Of a stretch of DNA of 7,380 nt, positions 6,690 through 7,380 are shown in pieces; positions within the stretch are counted from its first letter, which is position 1; every line of letters starts with the position of its first letter. The notes beneath the pieces were generated by a model, which made no database searches, was not told the origin of the DNA, and saw only the letters and a program-made list of their open reading frames with translations. The position numbers and the translations under genes were made by a program. Source of the DNA: Gemmatimonadaceae bacterium. Its GTDB lineage: Bacteria > Gemmatimonadota > Gemmatimonadetes > Gemmatimonadales > Gemmatimonadaceae. The stretch is taken from NCBI GenBank assembly GCA_025453855.1, contig JALOPO010000107.1, forward strand, positions 1-7,380. Direction: 5' to 3'.

Positions 6690-7367
6690 ACGGCGAGGCA
6701 GCGCCGCACGAGACGCCGCGCCCGTGGCTCGCGCTCGACGCGAGTGCGGGTGGTGCGACGGTCGCGCTGTTCGCCGGCGAGCGCCTCGTCGACGAGCGCA
6801 CGCTGGCGCGGCACGGCTCGGCGGAAGCGCTCGCGCCGGCGGTGGCGACGCTGCTCGGTGGCGCGGGCGTGCCTGCCGCGTCGCTGTGGCGGATCGTGGT
6901 CGGCAACGGGCCCGGGAGCTTCACCGGTGTGCGCGTCGCCGCGGCCTTCGCGAACGGGCTCGCGCACGGGGCGGGCGTCGCCGTGCACGTCGTCCCGTCG
7001 CTGGCGCTGATCGTCGCCGGCCCGGTGCCGTCCCTCGCGCCGGGTGGGTATGTCGCGGTGCTCGATGCCCTGCGCGGCGAGTGGTTCGTGCAGCGCTGCG
7101 ACGTGGGCGATGCCGGCGTGGTGCGGGCGGTCGGTCGGCGCTCGGGAGCTGCTGCCACGTGGCGCGGTCGAGCGCATGGCGCACGACGAGGGGCGGCTGG
7201 TGGTCGGACCGCCGGTCGACGCCACGCGGCTCCCGCATGCCCGTGGTGCCGTGCGACTGGTCGCGCGCGCGGTGACGGTCGGCGGGTGGGAGCCGGATTA
7301 CGGACGGCTGGCGGAGGCGCAGGTGCAGTGGGAGGCGGCGCACGGGCGGCCGCTGCCGGTCGGGTGA
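6686..7367 (+). CDS. tsaB: tRNA threonylcarbamoyladenosine biosynthesis protein TsaB, with an apparent 1-nt frameshift
   Basis: Inactive ASKHA-fold partner that forms the TsaB-TsaD core and binds TsaE for t6A37 synthesis. The GTG at 6686 overlaps the tsaE stop (GTGA). The first ~149 codons read LALDASAGGATVALF (15-29) and the family hallmark VVGNGPGSFTGVRVAAAFAN (71-90). From about 7133 that frame becomes an Arg/Ala/Gly-rich nonsense tail with no stop before the window end. The frame used by 7143-7367 instead encodes ARELLPRGAVERMAHDEG and the family-like C-terminus GWEPDYGRLAEAQ and WEAAHGRPLPVG, ending at TGA 7365-7367. One surplus base between about 7124 and 7142, near the repeat GGTCGGTCGG, explains this; without it the protein is about 226 aa, a normal TsaB length. 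A sequencing error is likelier than true loss because t6A genes are usually essential. Confidence 0.88.
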
Positions 7368-7380
7368 TCCCGGCGGCGGT
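7364..7380 (+). CDS. Possible start of the next operon gene, truncated by window edge
   Basis: A GTG at 7364 overlaps the tsaB stop as GTGA, the same junction seen between tsaE and tsaB. Only about five codons (M-I-P-A-A) remain, so the product cannot be identified from sequence. In many bacteria tsaB is followed by the GNAT acetyltransferase gene rimI and then tsaD, which makes rimI a reasonable guess from synteny alone. Confidence 0.3.

Noticed and set aside
6340..7343. Several minus-strand and alternative plus-strand frames over tsaE and tsaB
   Set aside because: Low-complexity Arg/Ala/Pro-rich translations overlapping motif-supported genes. Only the 7044-7367 frame has value, as the true C-terminus of TsaB.
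1..7380. A new multi-gene defence, secretion or biosynthetic system
   Set aside because: All gene-sized regions are explained by MCPs, uvrB, tsaE and tsaB; no unexplained cluster or stretch above 300 bp remains.

Overview
The window is very GC-rich DNA with strongly GC-biased third codon positions, which is why long but spurious frames stay open on both strands. It carries four recognisable genes plus the possible first codons of a fifth. There is no RNA gene, mobile element, CRISPR array or phage signal that I can support. Taxonomy cannot be fixed without a search. The base composition and the TsaB C-terminus (YGRLAEAQ...WEAAHGRPLP) would fit Gemmatimonadota or another GC-rich soil or water phylum; this is inference only.

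Left part (1-3922, minus strand): two tandem, clearly paralogous methyl-accepting chemotaxis protein (MCP) genes. The upstream one (3922 to 1940, 660 aa) looks intact. It has TM1, a periplasmic sensor of about 150 residues, TM2, a chain of HAMP-like units and a canonical signalling tip. The downstream one (1706 to beyond the left edge) is damaged in two ways. It lacks the segment that holds TM2 in its paralogue, and a perfect 77-bp tandem duplication (293-447) throws it out of frame just before the signalling tip. A 17-bp-stem hairpin lies between the two genes, and a second 8-bp-stem palindrome overlaps the alternative start codons of the downstream gene.

Middle (3923-4126): a 204-bp divergent intergenic region separating the MCP pair from the plus-strand genes. 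It contains two copies of the palindrome CCCGGC-N4-GCCGGG and a TANNNT box placed exactly for a leaderless uvrB transcript.

Right part (4127-7380, plus strand): a tight operon, uvrB (excinuclease ABC subunit B), then tsaE, then tsaB (both for tRNA t6A37 synthesis), then possibly the start of another gene. uvrB and tsaE overlap by 14 nt, tsaE and tsaB by 4 nt (GTGA), and tsaB and the next possible start again by GTGA. tsaB has a single-base frameshift near 7124-7145. Because t6A synthesis is nearly always essential, that lesion is most simply a sequencing or assembly error, and this lowers confidence that the MCP duplication is real.

The operon joins nucleotide excision repair to tRNA modification by shared transcription; no direct functional link follows from this. 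I see no evidence of a new multi-gene system. The most interesting objects are the lesions and unusual topology of the downstream MCP.
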